Shown in pieces: positions 34,552 to 43,559 of a stretch of 45,300 bases of DNA (position 1 is the stretch's first letter; each line of letters starts with the position of its first letter). The notes beneath the pieces were generated by a model. The model made no database searches. It saw only the letters and a program-made list of their open reading frames with translations, and had not been told where the DNA came from. Source of the stretch: Fidelibacterota bacterium. Its GTDB lineage: Bacteria; Fidelibacterota; UBA2242; JAFGTP01. Made by a program: the position numbers and the translations under genes. Location of the stretch: NCBI GenBank assembly GCA_021735285.1, contig JAIPHI010000001.1, positions 1 to 45,300 on the forward strand, in the 5' to 3' direction.

Positions 34552-36060
34552 ATGAAAATTGATTTGAAGAAAATTGGAATAATAGCTTTTGTCCTGGTAA
34601 TCGGTGTATATCTTGGTGTGACTTTTCTTAGGCCGGAAGCGGAAAAAGTTGTGGTATATGAGAACAATCAGGATAATGTTGATTCCGGTAGATTCGTGCA
34701 AGCATCCGTTTTTAAAAATAAATCAGATATAAAGAATCTAAATAGTTTTAATCAAGCCTTTGTAAATATTGCAGAAACTGTCAAGCCGGCAGTTGTAACA
34801 ATTACAGCTGAGAAGGTAATTAAAAGAAATTTATCTGAACAGGATGAATTTTTTAGAAAATTTTTTGGTTTTCCAGCTCCTGAAGGAGAAAGTCGCCGGA
34901 CCTCTCTTGGTTCAGGAGTTATTGTTAATGAAAAAGGCTATATTTTAACCAATAATCATGTTATAGAAAATGGTGAAAAAATTAGTGTCCAGCTTTCAAA
35001 CGGAGAAGTTTATAAAGCTGAAATAATAGGTACAGATTCAAAGACAGATTTAGCTGTAATTAAAATTGATGCCAAAGATTTATCTCCAGCTACGCTTGGT
35101 AATTCCGATAAATTGCAAGTAGGAGAATGGGTGGCAGCTATTGGTTCACCATTGTCAGAAAATTTGGCCCATACTATCACTGCTGGAATAGTGAGCGCTA
35201 AATCCCGGGACGTTAGTATCGGAGGTAATACTTATGCTAGTTTTATTCAAACCGATGCGGCTATTAATCCGGGTAATAGTGGTGGAGCTTTAGTCAATAT
35301 TCAGGGAGAACTGGTGGGTATAAATACTGCTATTGCAACTGGTGGCGGCTTTAGCCAGGGAAATATAGGGATTGGTTTTGCCATTCCGGTTAACCTTGCA
35401 AAAAGTGTTATGGAAGATTTGATTGAGACCGGACATGTGGAAAGAGCCTGGTTGGGCGTAATGATCACTCCTGTTTCTGATAGGATTGCCAGAGCAATGG
35501 ATATTGAAACCAGAATGGGTGCTTTGGTTAATGAGGTTGTTGAAGGTAGCCCGGCTGAAAAAGCAGGTCTAAAAACAGGTGATGTGATCACCAAATTTAA
35601 TGCTACAAAGGTGGATAATCCCGGTCATTTAACATCTATGGTTATGAGTGCGGACATTGAAGAAGAAGTCAAGTTGACTGTTGTCAGAAATGGTAAGGAA
35701 AAGACTATCGATGTAGAATTAGGTAAGCGTCCGGAAGAGGATGAACTTGCTTCGGGAGAAACCGACTCATCCGCAGAAGAATTATTAGGAATGAGATGTA
35801 AGAATATTACCTCTCAATTGGCTCAAAAACTTGATATTAATGTAGATGAAGAAGGTGTCGCAATTGTGGGTCTGGAAAGAAATTCTGAAGCAGCTCAAAA
35901 ATTAAGGCTGGGTGACATCATTAAACGCATCGGTAAGATGCCTGTTAGCAATTTGGAAGACTTACAACAGGGGTATGAAGAAATAAAAGATAAGCAATAT
36001 ATCTTACTCTTGATCAAAAGAGATGATCATACAATGTTTACAACTCTGGAAAACGAATAA
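34552..36060 (+). CDS. degP: HtrA/DegP family periplasmic serine protease
   Basis: A membrane-anchored or exported protease and chaperone of the envelope. Residues 8-25 form the signal or anchor segment. The trypsin-like domain has H136 in LTNNHVIE, D166 in SKTDLAVIKI and S243 in NPGNSGGALV. Two PDZ domains follow (about 300-395 and 405-495), with MGALVNEVVEGSPAEKAGLKTGD typical of the first. The 502-residue length matches DegP/DegQ-type Do proteases. GAGGTG precedes the start. The gene is followed by a strong hairpin terminator. Confidence 0.93.
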   Translation: MKIDLKKIGIIAFVLVIGVYLGVTFLRPEAEKVVVYENNQDNVDSGRFVQASVFKNKSDIKNLNSFNQAFVNIAETVKPAVVTITAEKVIKRNLSEQDEFFRKFFGFPAPEGESRRTSLGSGVIVNEKGYILTNNHVIENGEKISVQLSNGEVYKAEIIGTDSKTDLAVIKIDAKDLSPATLGNSDKLQVGEWVAAIGSPLSENLAHTITAGIVSAKSRDVSIGGNTYASFIQTDAAINPGNSGGALVNIQGELVGINTAIATGGGFSQGNIGIGFAIPVNLAKSVMEDLIETGHVERAWLGVMITPVSDRIARAMDIETRMGALVNEVVEGSPAEKAGLKTGDVITKFNATKVDNPGHLTSMVMSADIEEEVKLTVVRNGKEKTIDVELGKRPEEDELASGETDSSAEELLGMRCKNITSQLAQKLDINVDEEGVAIVGLERNSEAAQKLRLGDIIKRIGKMPVSNLEDLQQGYEEIKDKQYILLLIKRDDHTMFTTLENE

Positions 36061-36093
36061 ATTCCCAGTTAAAATATACACTATTACATTTAT

Positions 36094-36126
36094 AAAGGGC
36101 TCGTTTTCAACTCGAGCCCTTTTATA
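36094..36126 (+). terminator. Rho-independent terminator of degP
   Basis: A perfect 10-bp stem AAAGGGCTCG (36094-36103) and CGAGCCCTTT (36113-36122), with a 9-base loop, ends in a short T run 34 bases after the protease stop. Confidence 0.88.
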
Positions 36127-36298
36127 TTAAAAAGTATCGAGAAAATGATTTTGGTCGAATTTTTTGCTCGTTTTGTTTTATTTTTACGGCATTAATATCA
36201 AAGGGGTTTAAGATAAAAAATTAATTAGCTTGAGGTTGTGATTTTGTTTTAAAAATAATAACTTTGGGGGTTAAATTGGAGGAAAATTATTAGAAATC

Positions 36299-36520
36299 AT
36301 GAGCAATTTAGGCAGAATGTTAATTATATTCGGTTTAATTCTTCTGGTTATGGGGCTATTAATCTCTTATGGAGGTAATATTCCGATAATAAATAAACTT
36401 GGAAAATTACCAGGAGACTTTGTGATTAAAAGAGAGGGATTTGTACTCTACTTTCCTCTAGCAACATCCCTCATATTAAGTGCTATTGTATATTTGCTAT
36501 TTAAAGTATTTCAGAGATAA
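36299..36520 (+). CDS. DUF2905 family small membrane protein
   Basis: A 73-residue protein with two membrane segments (about 6-23 and 49-68) flanking a conserved cytoplasmic or periplasmic loop that contains KLGKLPGDFVIKREGF. This matches the DUF2905 pattern; the function is unknown. The start ATG lacks a close ribosome-binding site; GGAGGA lies 18 or more bases upstream. It ends 14 bases before ileS and may be in the same transcript. Confidence 0.85.
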   Translation: MSNLGRMLIIFGLILLVMGLLISYGGNIPIINKLGKLPGDFVIKREGFVLYFPLATSLILSAIVYLLFKVFQR

Positions 36521-36534
36521 AAGGAGGTCGCAAC

Positions 36535-39500
36535 TTGTTAAAAAAAGTGCCATCAAAAGTTGATTTTGTGAAATTGGAACATGAAATTTTGGATTTCTGG
36601 GAAGAAGAACAAATTTTTGATAAGCTAAGAGAGAAAAATAAAGGTGGTGATAAGTGGCGTTTTATTGATGGACCAATTACAGCCAATAACCCTATGGGCG
36701 TTCATCATGCCTGGGGAAGAACTTATAAAGATATTTTTCATAGATATCGAGCCATGCAAGGTTTTGAAACTCGTTACCAGAATGGCTTTGATTGTCAGGG
36801 CTTATGGGTGGAAGTAGAAGTTGAAAAAGAACTGGGTTTTACCTCCAAAACAGATATTGAAGAGTATGGTATAGAAAAATTTGTAAATCAATGCAAAGAA
36901 CGAGTTCGTAAATATTCAAAAAAGCAGACTGAGCAATCAATCCGTTTAGGATATTGGATGGATTGGGATGATTCATACTACACAATGGCACCTGAGAACA
37001 ATTATACAATCTGGCAGTTCCTAAAAAAATGCCATGCCAAAGGATGGATATATAAAGGCCATGATGTCATGCCCTGGTGTACCCGCTGTGGGGCTGCTCT
37101 GTCAGAGCATGAAATTGCTACAGAAGGCTACAAAGAAATGACACATACAGGTGTTACTGTTAGATTGCCATTGATAAATAAAGATAATGAGTATCTATTA
37201 GTCTGGACCACTACACCCTGGACTCTAACCAGTAATGTAGCTGCGGCGGTCAATCCGGAAATGAATTATATAAAAGTCCGTCAAAATGAAGAGACCCTCT
37301 ATTTGGCTGATACTAGAAAAGAAATTTTAAAAGGTGATTTTGAAATCCTGGATACTTTTTCAGGTGAGAAATTGCTGGATTGGAAATATAAAGGCCCATT
37401 TGACGAACTCGCGGTTCAGTCAAATGTTGAACATAAGGTTATTCCCTGGGAGGATGTCACCGGAGAAGAAGGAACCGGCATAGTCCATATCGCTCCCGGA
37501 TGTGGTCAGGAAGATCATCAGTTAGGTGAGGAATTCGATCTATCAGTGATTGCACCTCTGGATGAATTTGGAAACTATCTGGAAGGCTTTGACTGGTTAA
37601 CCGGCAAAAATGTTGATGATGTTACTGAAGAGATCCTTAAAAATCTGGAAGAAAAAGGGATCAAATATAGATCCGATGATTATACTCATAGATATCCGGT
37701 TTGTTGGAGACACGGTACCCCTCTTGTATTTAGGCTGGTGGATGAATGGTTTATCAGTATGGATGAGTTAAGAAAAGATATGATGGAAATCACCAAACAG
37801 ATCAACTGGATGCCCTCCTATGGGATGGATAGAGAGCTTGACTGGTTGAAAAATATGGATGACTGGATGATCTCAAAAAAACGTTTCTGGGGTCTGGCTT
37901 TACCTATTTACGAATGTGAGCAATGTGGTCATGTGAATGTAATTGGCGGTGACGAAGAACTTAAGGAAAGAGCAGTCGAAGGCTGGGATGATTTTGAAGG
38001 TAACACACCCCATAAACCCTGGATTGATGAAGTAAAAATAGAATGTAGTGAATGTGGGGCTAAGGTTAGCCGGATTGAGGATGTTGGCAATCCCTGGCTG
38101 GATGCCGGAATTGTCCCTTACTCAACATTAAATTATCGTCATGATCAAGAGTATTGGAAAGAATGGTTTCCTGCAGAATTTATTTGTGAATCATTACCAG
38201 GACAATTTAGAAATTGGTTTTACGCTCTGATCGCAATGAGTACTGTGATGGAGAATGAACCGCCCTTCACCCGGGTTTTGGGATACAAATTGGTCAAAGA
38301 TGAACATGGTGAAGAAATGCATAAGAGTACGGGGAATGCTATTTGGTTTGATGATGCTGCTGAAGAAATGGGCGTGGATGTAATGCGCTGGCTTTATGCC
38401 TCCAAAAACCCTTTTAGTAATCTTAATTTTGGTTATGGAATTGCCAAAGAAACCAGAAAACAACTTATAACTCTCTGGAACTCCTACTCATTTTTTACCA
38501 CTTATGCTAAACTGGATAATTATTCCCCGGAAAAGCATAAAGTTGATTATGAGGATCTTGCGGATCTGGATAAATGGATGATGGCCAGGCTACATAGCTT
38601 GATTAAAGATTCTGAACAGGCTTATCATGAATACGATGTGTATTCTGTAATGAAAGATATTGAAACTTTTATAGATGATTTGTCTAACTGGTATATCAGG
38701 CGTAGCAGAAGACGTTTTTGGAAATCGGAAAATGATAAAGATAAATGGGGCGCTTTTCAAACTCTTTATCTAACTTTAAAAAATCTGATCAAGATATTAA
38801 GCCCGGTAATTCCCTTTGTAACTGAAGATATTTATCAAAATCTTGTTAGGGAGCTCGAAGCGGATGCCTGCCAGAGTATCCACCTTTGCTCCTATCCTGA
38901 ATATAATGAAGATTATATAGACGAGAAACTTATAGAACAGATCAATACAATCATAAAACTTGTTAGTATGGGAAGGGCCGCAAGAAATAAAGTTAATATT
39001 AAGATCAGACAGCCTTTAAGTGAGATATTTATTAAAATGCCGGAAAATGATCCTGACTTGCAGGCAACTCTTACTGACCAGATCAAAAAAGAATTAAATA
39101 TCAAAAAAGTGACTTATGTTGAAGACGACAGCAAATTTGCTAAATATGTAGTAAAACCTAATTTTTCTGCTTTAAAAAATGAATATGCTGAAAAAATGGG
39201 AGAAATTATACCATTAATTAACCAACTTCCTCCTCAAGAAACGGCTCTGAAATTAGAAAAAGGCGGAACCGTGGAACTTGACCTGGAAGATGAAAATTTG
39301 TATCTGGATAAAAGTTATTTTCTGCTTGAAAGAGAAGATAAGGAAGGCTATTCCACCAGCATTGAGCGCGATTATTCAGTAGCTATTGATACAAAGATAA
39401 CAGAACCTTTAAAAAAGGAAGGCATTGTTCGTGATTTGATTCGATACATACAAATTATGCGTAAAGATGCTGACTTTCAGGTTGAAGATAGGATAGAAAT

Positions 39501-39675
39501 TTCAGGCCATTTCCCCGAAAAGATAAATGATGCTATTGATGCCAATCTTGAATATCTTAAAACAGAAACTTTAGCTAAAAAAGTACACAGGGAGAAAAAA
39601 GCAGGGGAATTGGAGAAGGAAATTACACTGGATGGTGAGAATGTTATTGTCACTGTGGCAAGAATTAATCAATAA
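36535..39675 (+). CDS. ileS: isoleucyl-tRNA synthetase with altered HIGH and KMSKS motifs
   Basis: A class I synthetase that charges tRNA-Ile, 1046 residues. The catalytic signature reads PMG55-V-H-H58-AWGRTYKD, which is the GXHH form rather than the usual HXGH. The second signature reads E594-M-H-K-S-T-G-N instead of KMSKSLGN. CP1 editing-domain features are seen near LVWTTTPWTLTSN and GTGIVHIAPGCGQEDH. The anticodon-binding part follows FNLS-like helices, and the C-terminal 200 residues resemble long type-2 (eukaryote-like) IleRS. Start TTG 36535 has a perfect AAGGAGGT at 36521-36528. No second ileS is in the window. Confidence 0.92.
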   Translation: MLKKVPSKVDFVKLEHEILDFWEEEQIFDKLREKNKGGDKWRFIDGPITANNPMGVHHAWGRTYKDIFHRYRAMQGFETRYQNGFDCQGLWVEVEVEKELGFTSKTDIEEYGIEKFVNQCKERVRKYSKKQTEQSIRLGYWMDWDDSYYTMAPENNYTIWQFLKKCHAKGWIYKGHDVMPWCTRCGAALSEHEIATEGYKEMTHTGVTVRLPLINKDNEYLLVWTTTPWTLTSNVAAAVNPEMNYIKVRQNEETLYLADTRKEILKGDFEILDTFSGEKLLDWKYKGPFDELAVQSNVEHKVIPWEDVTGEEGTGIVHIAPGCGQEDHQLGEEFDLSVIAPLDEFGNYLEGFDWLTGKNVDDVTEEILKNLEEKGIKYRSDDYTHRYPVCWRHGTPLVFRLVDEWFISMDELRKDMMEITKQINWMPSYGMDRELDWLKNMDDWMISKKRFWGLALPIYECEQCGHVNVIGGDEELKERAVEGWDDFEGNTPHKPWIDEVKIECSECGAKVSRIEDVGNPWLDAGIVPYSTLNYRHDQEYWKEWFPAEFICESLPGQFRNWFYALIAMSTVMENEPPFTRVLGYKLVKDEHGEEMHKSTGNAIWFDDAAEEMGVDVMRWLYASKNPFSNLNFGYGIAKETRKQLITLWNSYSFFTTYAKLDNYSPEKHKVDYEDLADLDKWMMARLHSLIKDSEQAYHEYDVYSVMKDIETFIDDLSNWYIRRSRRRFWKSENDKDKWGAFQTLYLTLKNLIKILSPVIPFVTEDIYQNLVRELEADACQSIHLCSYPEYNEDYIDEKLIEQINTIIKLVSMGRAARNKVNIKIRQPLSEIFIKMPENDPDLQATLTDQIKKELNIKKVTYVEDDSKFAKYVVKPNFSALKNEYAEKMGEIIPLINQLPPQETALKLEKGGTVELDLEDENLYLDKSYFLLEREDKEGYSTSIERDYSVAIDTKITEPLKKEGIVRDLIRYIQIMRKDADFQVEDRIEISGHFPEKINDAIDANLEYLKTETLAKKVHREKKAGELEKEITLDGENVIVTVARINQ

Positions 39676-39696
39676 GAACTATCTGGAGATATAATA

Positions 39697-40059
39697 ATGA
39701 CAAAGAAAAAATGGACTCAAGAAGACCTCGAATATTTTAAGAATATAATTCTCGAAAAACGAAAAAAGACCATCGAAGAAATCAAACGTTTGGAAAGTAT
39801 TACGGAGAACAATTCAGGTGGCTTTGGAGAGGATACTTATTCTTATCATATGGCTGATGTTGGAACTTCTTCTCAGGAGCGGGAAAAAGAGTATTTATGG
39901 TTGTCTCGTGAGAAAAAATTTCTTGGGCATCTTAACTCTGCACTTTCTAGAATTGAGAATGGTGATTATGGTCGGTGTATTGAATGTGGAGAATTGATCC
40001 CCAAAGAAAGATTGGAAGAGGTACCGCATACTCAGCATTGTGCAAGTTGTAAACAATAA
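39697..40059 (+). CDS. DksA/TraR family zinc-finger protein
   Basis: A 120-residue protein with an N-terminal coiled-coil helix pair and a C-terminal four-cysteine zinc finger (C94, C97, C115, C118 in GRCIECGE...HCASC). DksA-type proteins bind in the secondary channel of RNA polymerase and modulate initiation, often with ppGpp. The coiled-coil tip lacks the DxxDxA motif of E. coli DksA, so action like DksA is not assured. It lies 21 bases after ileS, an order common in FCB-group genomes. Confidence 0.88.
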   Translation: MTKKKWTQEDLEYFKNIILEKRKKTIEEIKRLESITENNSGGFGEDTYSYHMADVGTSSQEREKEYLWLSREKKFLGHLNSALSRIENGDYGRCIECGELIPKERLEEVPHTQHCASCKQ

Positions 40060-40107
40060 ATTATGGTCTAATCGGTTTTATTTTGGCGATGGGTAATATA
40101 TTATTTT

Positions 40108-41088
40108 ATGAAAATAGCAACTAAAAAAACATTTGTGGTGAATAGTGTAGAGAAAGAAGAAAAGCGATTAGATAAATATTTAGCTGAAGAAATTGAAGCG
40201 CTAAGCCGCTCAAAAATTAAACGGCTGATAGAATCTCAAAATGTTACAGTAAACGGCACAAATTCAAAACCTGCTTATAGATTAAGACAATCGGATCAGA
40301 TTGTAGTCAAAATTCCGGAACCGGAACCTGTTGATATTAGGCCTGAAAAAATACCATTAGATATATTATATGAAGATGAAGATTATATTGCTGTCAATAA
40401 ACAGGCAGGTCTGGTTGTTCATCCTGGTGCCGGCCATCGAACGGGCACTTTGGTTCACGGATTAAAATATTATACAGATGAATTAAGTACTCTTGGCGGT
40501 GACAAACGGCCGGGGCTGGTACATCGCCTGGATAAGGATACAACTGGTGTATTGCTGGTGGCGAAAAATGATGAAGCTCACTGGAAGCTTAGTAGATTGT
40601 TTGCTGAGCGCCAAGTGGATAAAGAATATAGAACCTTTCTCTGGGGAGTACCAAAGAATGAGACGGGTACAATTGAGAAAAAAATAGGTAGAAGCCGAAG
40701 GAATCGGGAAAATTTTGTAGTCACGAGACTTGGAAAATATGCTAAAACCCATTATGAAGTGTTGCGAAATTATAATTTTTTTAGTTTATTAAAAGTAAGG
40801 TTGGTGACAGGTCGTACTCATCAAATTCGGGTGCATATGAAATCTATTGGTCATCCTGTAATTGGAGATACAAAATATGGCTCTGATGAACGTTTTGTGA
40901 AAGGGCTTAATAATAGAAATTGCGATCTGGGGCAAAAAGTATTGGCGGCAATCAGCCGACAACTATTACATGCCTACAAAATAGAATTTGAACATCCGCT
41001 TAAAAAGGAGATGGTTTCAATAACAGCGCCTTTACCAGATGATTTCAGAAGGGTAGAACAGTTAATTAGTACCAGGTTAATTCAATGA
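40108..41088 (+). CDS. rluD: RluD-family 23S rRNA pseudouridine synthase
   Basis: Makes pseudouridines in helix 69 of 23S rRNA in the best-studied member. An S4 domain (about 17-68: KRLDKYLAEEIEALSRSKIKRL) precedes the synthase domain with D142 in HRLDKDTTGVLL and the conserved LVTGRTHQIRVHMKSIGHPVIGD. The 326-residue length is normal. Its start has little ribosome-binding site. It overlaps the recombinase gene by four bases. lspA, often found between traR/dksA and rluD, is absent: only 48 bases separate the two. Confidence 0.93.
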   Translation: MKIATKKTFVVNSVEKEEKRLDKYLAEEIEALSRSKIKRLIESQNVTVNGTNSKPAYRLRQSDQIVVKIPEPEPVDIRPEKIPLDILYEDEDYIAVNKQAGLVVHPGAGHRTGTLVHGLKYYTDELSTLGGDKRPGLVHRLDKDTTGVLLVAKNDEAHWKLSRLFAERQVDKEYRTFLWGVPKNETGTIEKKIGRSRRNRENFVVTRLGKYAKTHYEVLRNYNFFSLLKVRLVTGRTHQIRVHMKSIGHPVIGDTKYGSDERFVKGLNNRNCDLGQKVLAAISRQLLHAYKIEFEHPLKKEMVSITAPLPDDFRRVEQLISTRLIQ

Positions 41089-41996
41089 AAATTGCGGAAA
41101 TCATTAGTGATTTTGTGGAATATCTGCAAAATGAAAAAGGATATTCTAAGCACACTATAAAATCTTATACCAGAGATATAGAAAAATTTTTTGATTTCTA
41201 CAGGGAGTATTCCAATGTTGAAAATCTGGATGTGAAAAATATTGATAGAACTGGCATAAGACATTATTTAGGAAAATTATATGAGGAAGGACTTACCAGT
41301 ACAACAGCTGCAAGAAAATTATCAGCAATTAAAGTGCTATTTAAATATTTAATGAATCAGAACAGGATTGAAAATAATCCGGCTATTCTCATAAGAAGCC
41401 CAAAAACCAAGAAAAGCATTCCAGAGATTTTATCAGAGCAAGAGATTAGTCAGGTTCTCAATAATATTAACGATGATGATTTCTATGGAAGTAGAAATAA
41501 AGCTTTGATAGAATTATTTTATAGTACAGGTATAAGACTAAGTGAGTTAATTAATATTGACTTTCAGCATATCAATTTTTCGAAAAATGAAATTAAAATT
41601 TTGGGTAAAGGCAATAAAGAGAGAATCGTACTAATGGGTGAGAGGGCTGTGGGGAGTATTGAAAATTATTTGAAAAAGAGAAAAGAAAAATTTGGTGATA
41701 GTAAAGGGCCCCTTTTTATAAGTAACAGAAATCAAAGGTTATCTGCTTCGATGGTACAGGTGATAGTAAAGGAAAAATTAGCCGCTGTCTCCGAGAAAAA
41801 TCATCTTAGCCCCCATATCTTACGGCATTCTTTCGCAACTCATTTGATCGATAATGGCGCTGAATTGTCAGCCGTAAAGGAATTGCTGGGTCATGAAAGC
41901 CTTTCTACAACACAAATATATACACATGTAAAAATGGACAGGATGAAAACTCTATATAATCGAGCTCATCCTCATGCAGACAAGCGCTCTGCATGA
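41085..41996 (+). CDS. xerD: Xer-type tyrosine recombinase
   Basis: A site-specific recombinase that resolves chromosome dimers at dif. The SAM-like N-terminal domain spans about 1-100. The catalytic residues are complete: R151 in STGIRLSEL, K175 in LGKGNKER, H244 and R247 in HILRHSFATHL, H270 in LLGHESLSTTQ and Y279 in IYTHV. The length of 303 residues is standard. XerC and XerD cannot be told apart from sequence alone. It sits between rluD and hpf and is translationally coupled to rluD. Confidence 0.9.
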   Translation: MKIAEIISDFVEYLQNEKGYSKHTIKSYTRDIEKFFDFYREYSNVENLDVKNIDRTGIRHYLGKLYEEGLTSTTAARKLSAIKVLFKYLMNQNRIENNPAILIRSPKTKKSIPEILSEQEISQVLNNINDDDFYGSRNKALIELFYSTGIRLSELINIDFQHINFSKNEIKILGKGNKERIVLMGERAVGSIENYLKKRKEKFGDSKGPLFISNRNQRLSASMVQVIVKEKLAAVSEKNHLSPHILRHSFATHLIDNGAELSAVKELLGHESLSTTQIYTHVKMDRMKTLYNRAHPHADKRSA

Positions 41997-42032
41997 TTTT
42001 ATTTAATTGGAACTTAGTAAATGGAGGAAATT

Positions 42033-42326
42033 ATGAATATTGAGATCACCAGTCGTCATCATGATTATTCTGATAGAATTATTGATTTTGCCCGCGAAAA
42101 AGTGGAGAAATTAACTAAATATCATGACCGTATTATTGATGTTCATATGGTTTTAGATAAAAGACCGGAGGGTGAAGAAGCTGAAATAGATTTACATATT
42201 TCCGGCAAAAACTTTGCGGCTAAAGAGCTAGCAGATGATATTACAAAATCTATAGATTTGGCTAGCAAAAAGATTGGTCGTCAATTAAAAAAGTATGTTG
42301 ATAAAAGGAATGAAAAGCATGTCTAA
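42033..42326 (+). CDS. hpf: short ribosome hibernation-promoting factor
   Basis: Binds the 30S decoding centre in slow growth and inactivates ribosomes. The 97-residue form lacks the C-terminal dimerisation domain of long HPF. NIEITSRHHDYSDRIIDFAREKVEKL and DLHISGKNFAAKELADDITKSIDLASKKIGRQL are family hallmarks. ATG 42033 is chosen because GGAGG at 42024-42028 lies before it; the in-frame ATG at 42021 overlaps that site. It overlaps hprK by 8 bases. Confidence 0.92.
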   Translation: MNIEITSRHHDYSDRIIDFAREKVEKLTKYHDRIIDVHMVLDKRPEGEEAEIDLHISGKNFAAKELADDITKSIDLASKKIGRQLKKYVDKRNEKHV

Positions 42327-43305
42327 GTCAGTTACTGTCAAACAATTATTCCAAAACAATAAAGAAGAGCTTAGATTGATCAAGGAAAATGGTAAAATTG
42401 GATTTGACAGGAAAATAAAAACACCAAAGCTCAACAGGCCGGGTCTTGAGTTGACAGGTTTTTGGCAACACTTTCGAGACGACAGAATTTTACTCTTCGG
42501 AATGAAAGAGGACTGTTATTTAAAAACGTTAAGTAGAGAAAGAAAAAGGAAACTGTTTGAAAAATTGTTTATGACCGATATCCCCGCAGCTATATTTGCC
42601 CATAGTGTGGCGGTTCCAGAAGAGGCTCGTGATATGGCAAGAAAATATAATATTGGTATTTTTACTACTACTTTTTTAACAACTCAACTGAACAAATTTA
42701 TAATGGATTATCTGGATTGGGAGTTGGCACCTTCGGTTACCAAGCATGGCACTCTGGTGGATGTTTATGGAGTTGGTATTTTATTTACAGGTAAAAGTGG
42801 AATTGGCAAGAGTGAAGTAGCACTTGATTTAATAGAAAGAGGACATAGGCTGGTTTCCGATGATTCAGTAAAAATTATTCGAAGAGCAGATAATGTTATA
42901 ATTGGTATGCAGCCTGGTAGTAAATTGTTAAGACATCATTTGGAAGTACGGGGGCTAGGGATTATTGATGCTCCTCGTATGTTTGGAGTTCGATCAATCA
43001 GGACCCAAAAACGAGTTGAAGTTGAAGTTCGATTGGAAATCTGGGATGAAGATAAAAATTATGAGCGGCTTGGTTTGGATTCAAGACAGTCTCGTATTCT
43101 GGATGTGTCTGTTCCGATGGTTGAATTACCGATAGTTCCTGGGAAAAATATTACTGTAATAGCTGAAACAATTGCAATGAATCATATGTTAAAAGTATAT
43201 GGAAAGGATTCGGCGAGTGAATTTGATAGGCGTCTTGAAATGGCTATTAAAAATAAGACAAAAAGGAAGCAGGTTGTTAATTATTTAAAAAAAGATTATG
43301 AATAA
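42319..43305 (+). CDS. hprK: HPr kinase/phosphorylase
   Basis: Phosphorylates Ser46 of HPr and reverses it, linking carbon status to regulation. The N-terminal domain spans about 1-135. The kinase domain has H143 in KHGTLVDVYGVG, the P-loop GKSGIGKSE (158-166), LVSDDSVKI, and EVRGLGIIDAPRMFG (about 213-227). The 328-residue length is standard. ATG 42319 is preferred, with AAAGGA upstream; ATG 42310 or the TTG at 42295 would be longer. No HPr or PTS enzyme I follows in the remaining 2 kb. Confidence 0.93.
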   Translation: MSKSVTVKQLFQNNKEELRLIKENGKIGFDRKIKTPKLNRPGLELTGFWQHFRDDRILLFGMKEDCYLKTLSRERKRKLFEKLFMTDIPAAIFAHSVAVPEEARDMARKYNIGIFTTTFLTTQLNKFIMDYLDWELAPSVTKHGTLVDVYGVGILFTGKSGIGKSEVALDLIERGHRLVSDDSVKIIRRADNVIIGMQPGSKLLRHHLEVRGLGIIDAPRMFGVRSIRTQKRVEVEVRLEIWDEDKNYERLGLDSRQSRILDVSVPMVELPIVPGKNITVIAETIAMNHMLKVYGKDSASEFDRRLEMAIKNKTKRKQVVNYLKKDYE

Positions 43306-43380
43306 GCTATTGCATAATAAATCAAATATCCTTAGATTAATACAGAACGAGAAGTTATTTTACATAAATTTTTCTTTCCA

Positions 43381-43463
43381 ATGTAGGCATTTCCCTGCTC
43401 CGGATGTGCCGTGTTATCCCTCTTAATCATCTTTTTTAGTTCGGAGTGGGAACGCCCAGTTTT
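43381..43463 (+). ncRNA. candidate structured RNA (small RNA or attenuator)
   Basis: A long paired stem can be drawn: GGC 43386-43388 with GCC 43454-43456, TTCCC 43391-43395 with GGGAA 43448-43452, and CTCCGGA 43398-43404 with TTCGGAG 43440-43446. Small internal loops separate the helices, and a 35-base C/U-rich loop caps them. A strong terminator follows at once. The region is GC-richer than its surroundings and non-coding. It could be a stand-alone small RNA (a 6S-like long hairpin is one thought, unproven), the 3' end of the hprK message, or a leader controlling the methyltransferase gene at 43560. Confidence 0.5.
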
Positions 43464-43499
43464 AAAGGGGCACTTCCTCAGTGCCCCTTTAGTTTTTTT
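43464..43499 (+). terminator. strong Rho-independent terminator
   Basis: A perfect 11-bp stem AAAGGGGCACT (43464-43474) and AGTGCCCCTTT (43480-43490), with a TCCTC loop, is followed by seven Ts. This is the clearest intrinsic terminator in the window. It ends the hprK-side transcript or the candidate RNA. Confidence 0.93.
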
Positions 43500-43559
43500 G
43501 AAATATAGTATGTACTAAATGAATCTTTAAAGTAAATTAAGCGAATATATAATTAATAT

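Noticed and set aside
36127..36298. A T-box leader before the DUF2905-ileS genes
   Set aside because: No T-box sequence or antiterminator/terminator pair could be found in this AT-rich stretch.
41085..41996. The tyrosine recombinase as evidence of an integrated element
   Set aside because: Full-length XerC/D type within a housekeeping operon (rluD-xer-hpf-hprK), with no attachment repeats or phage genes nearby.
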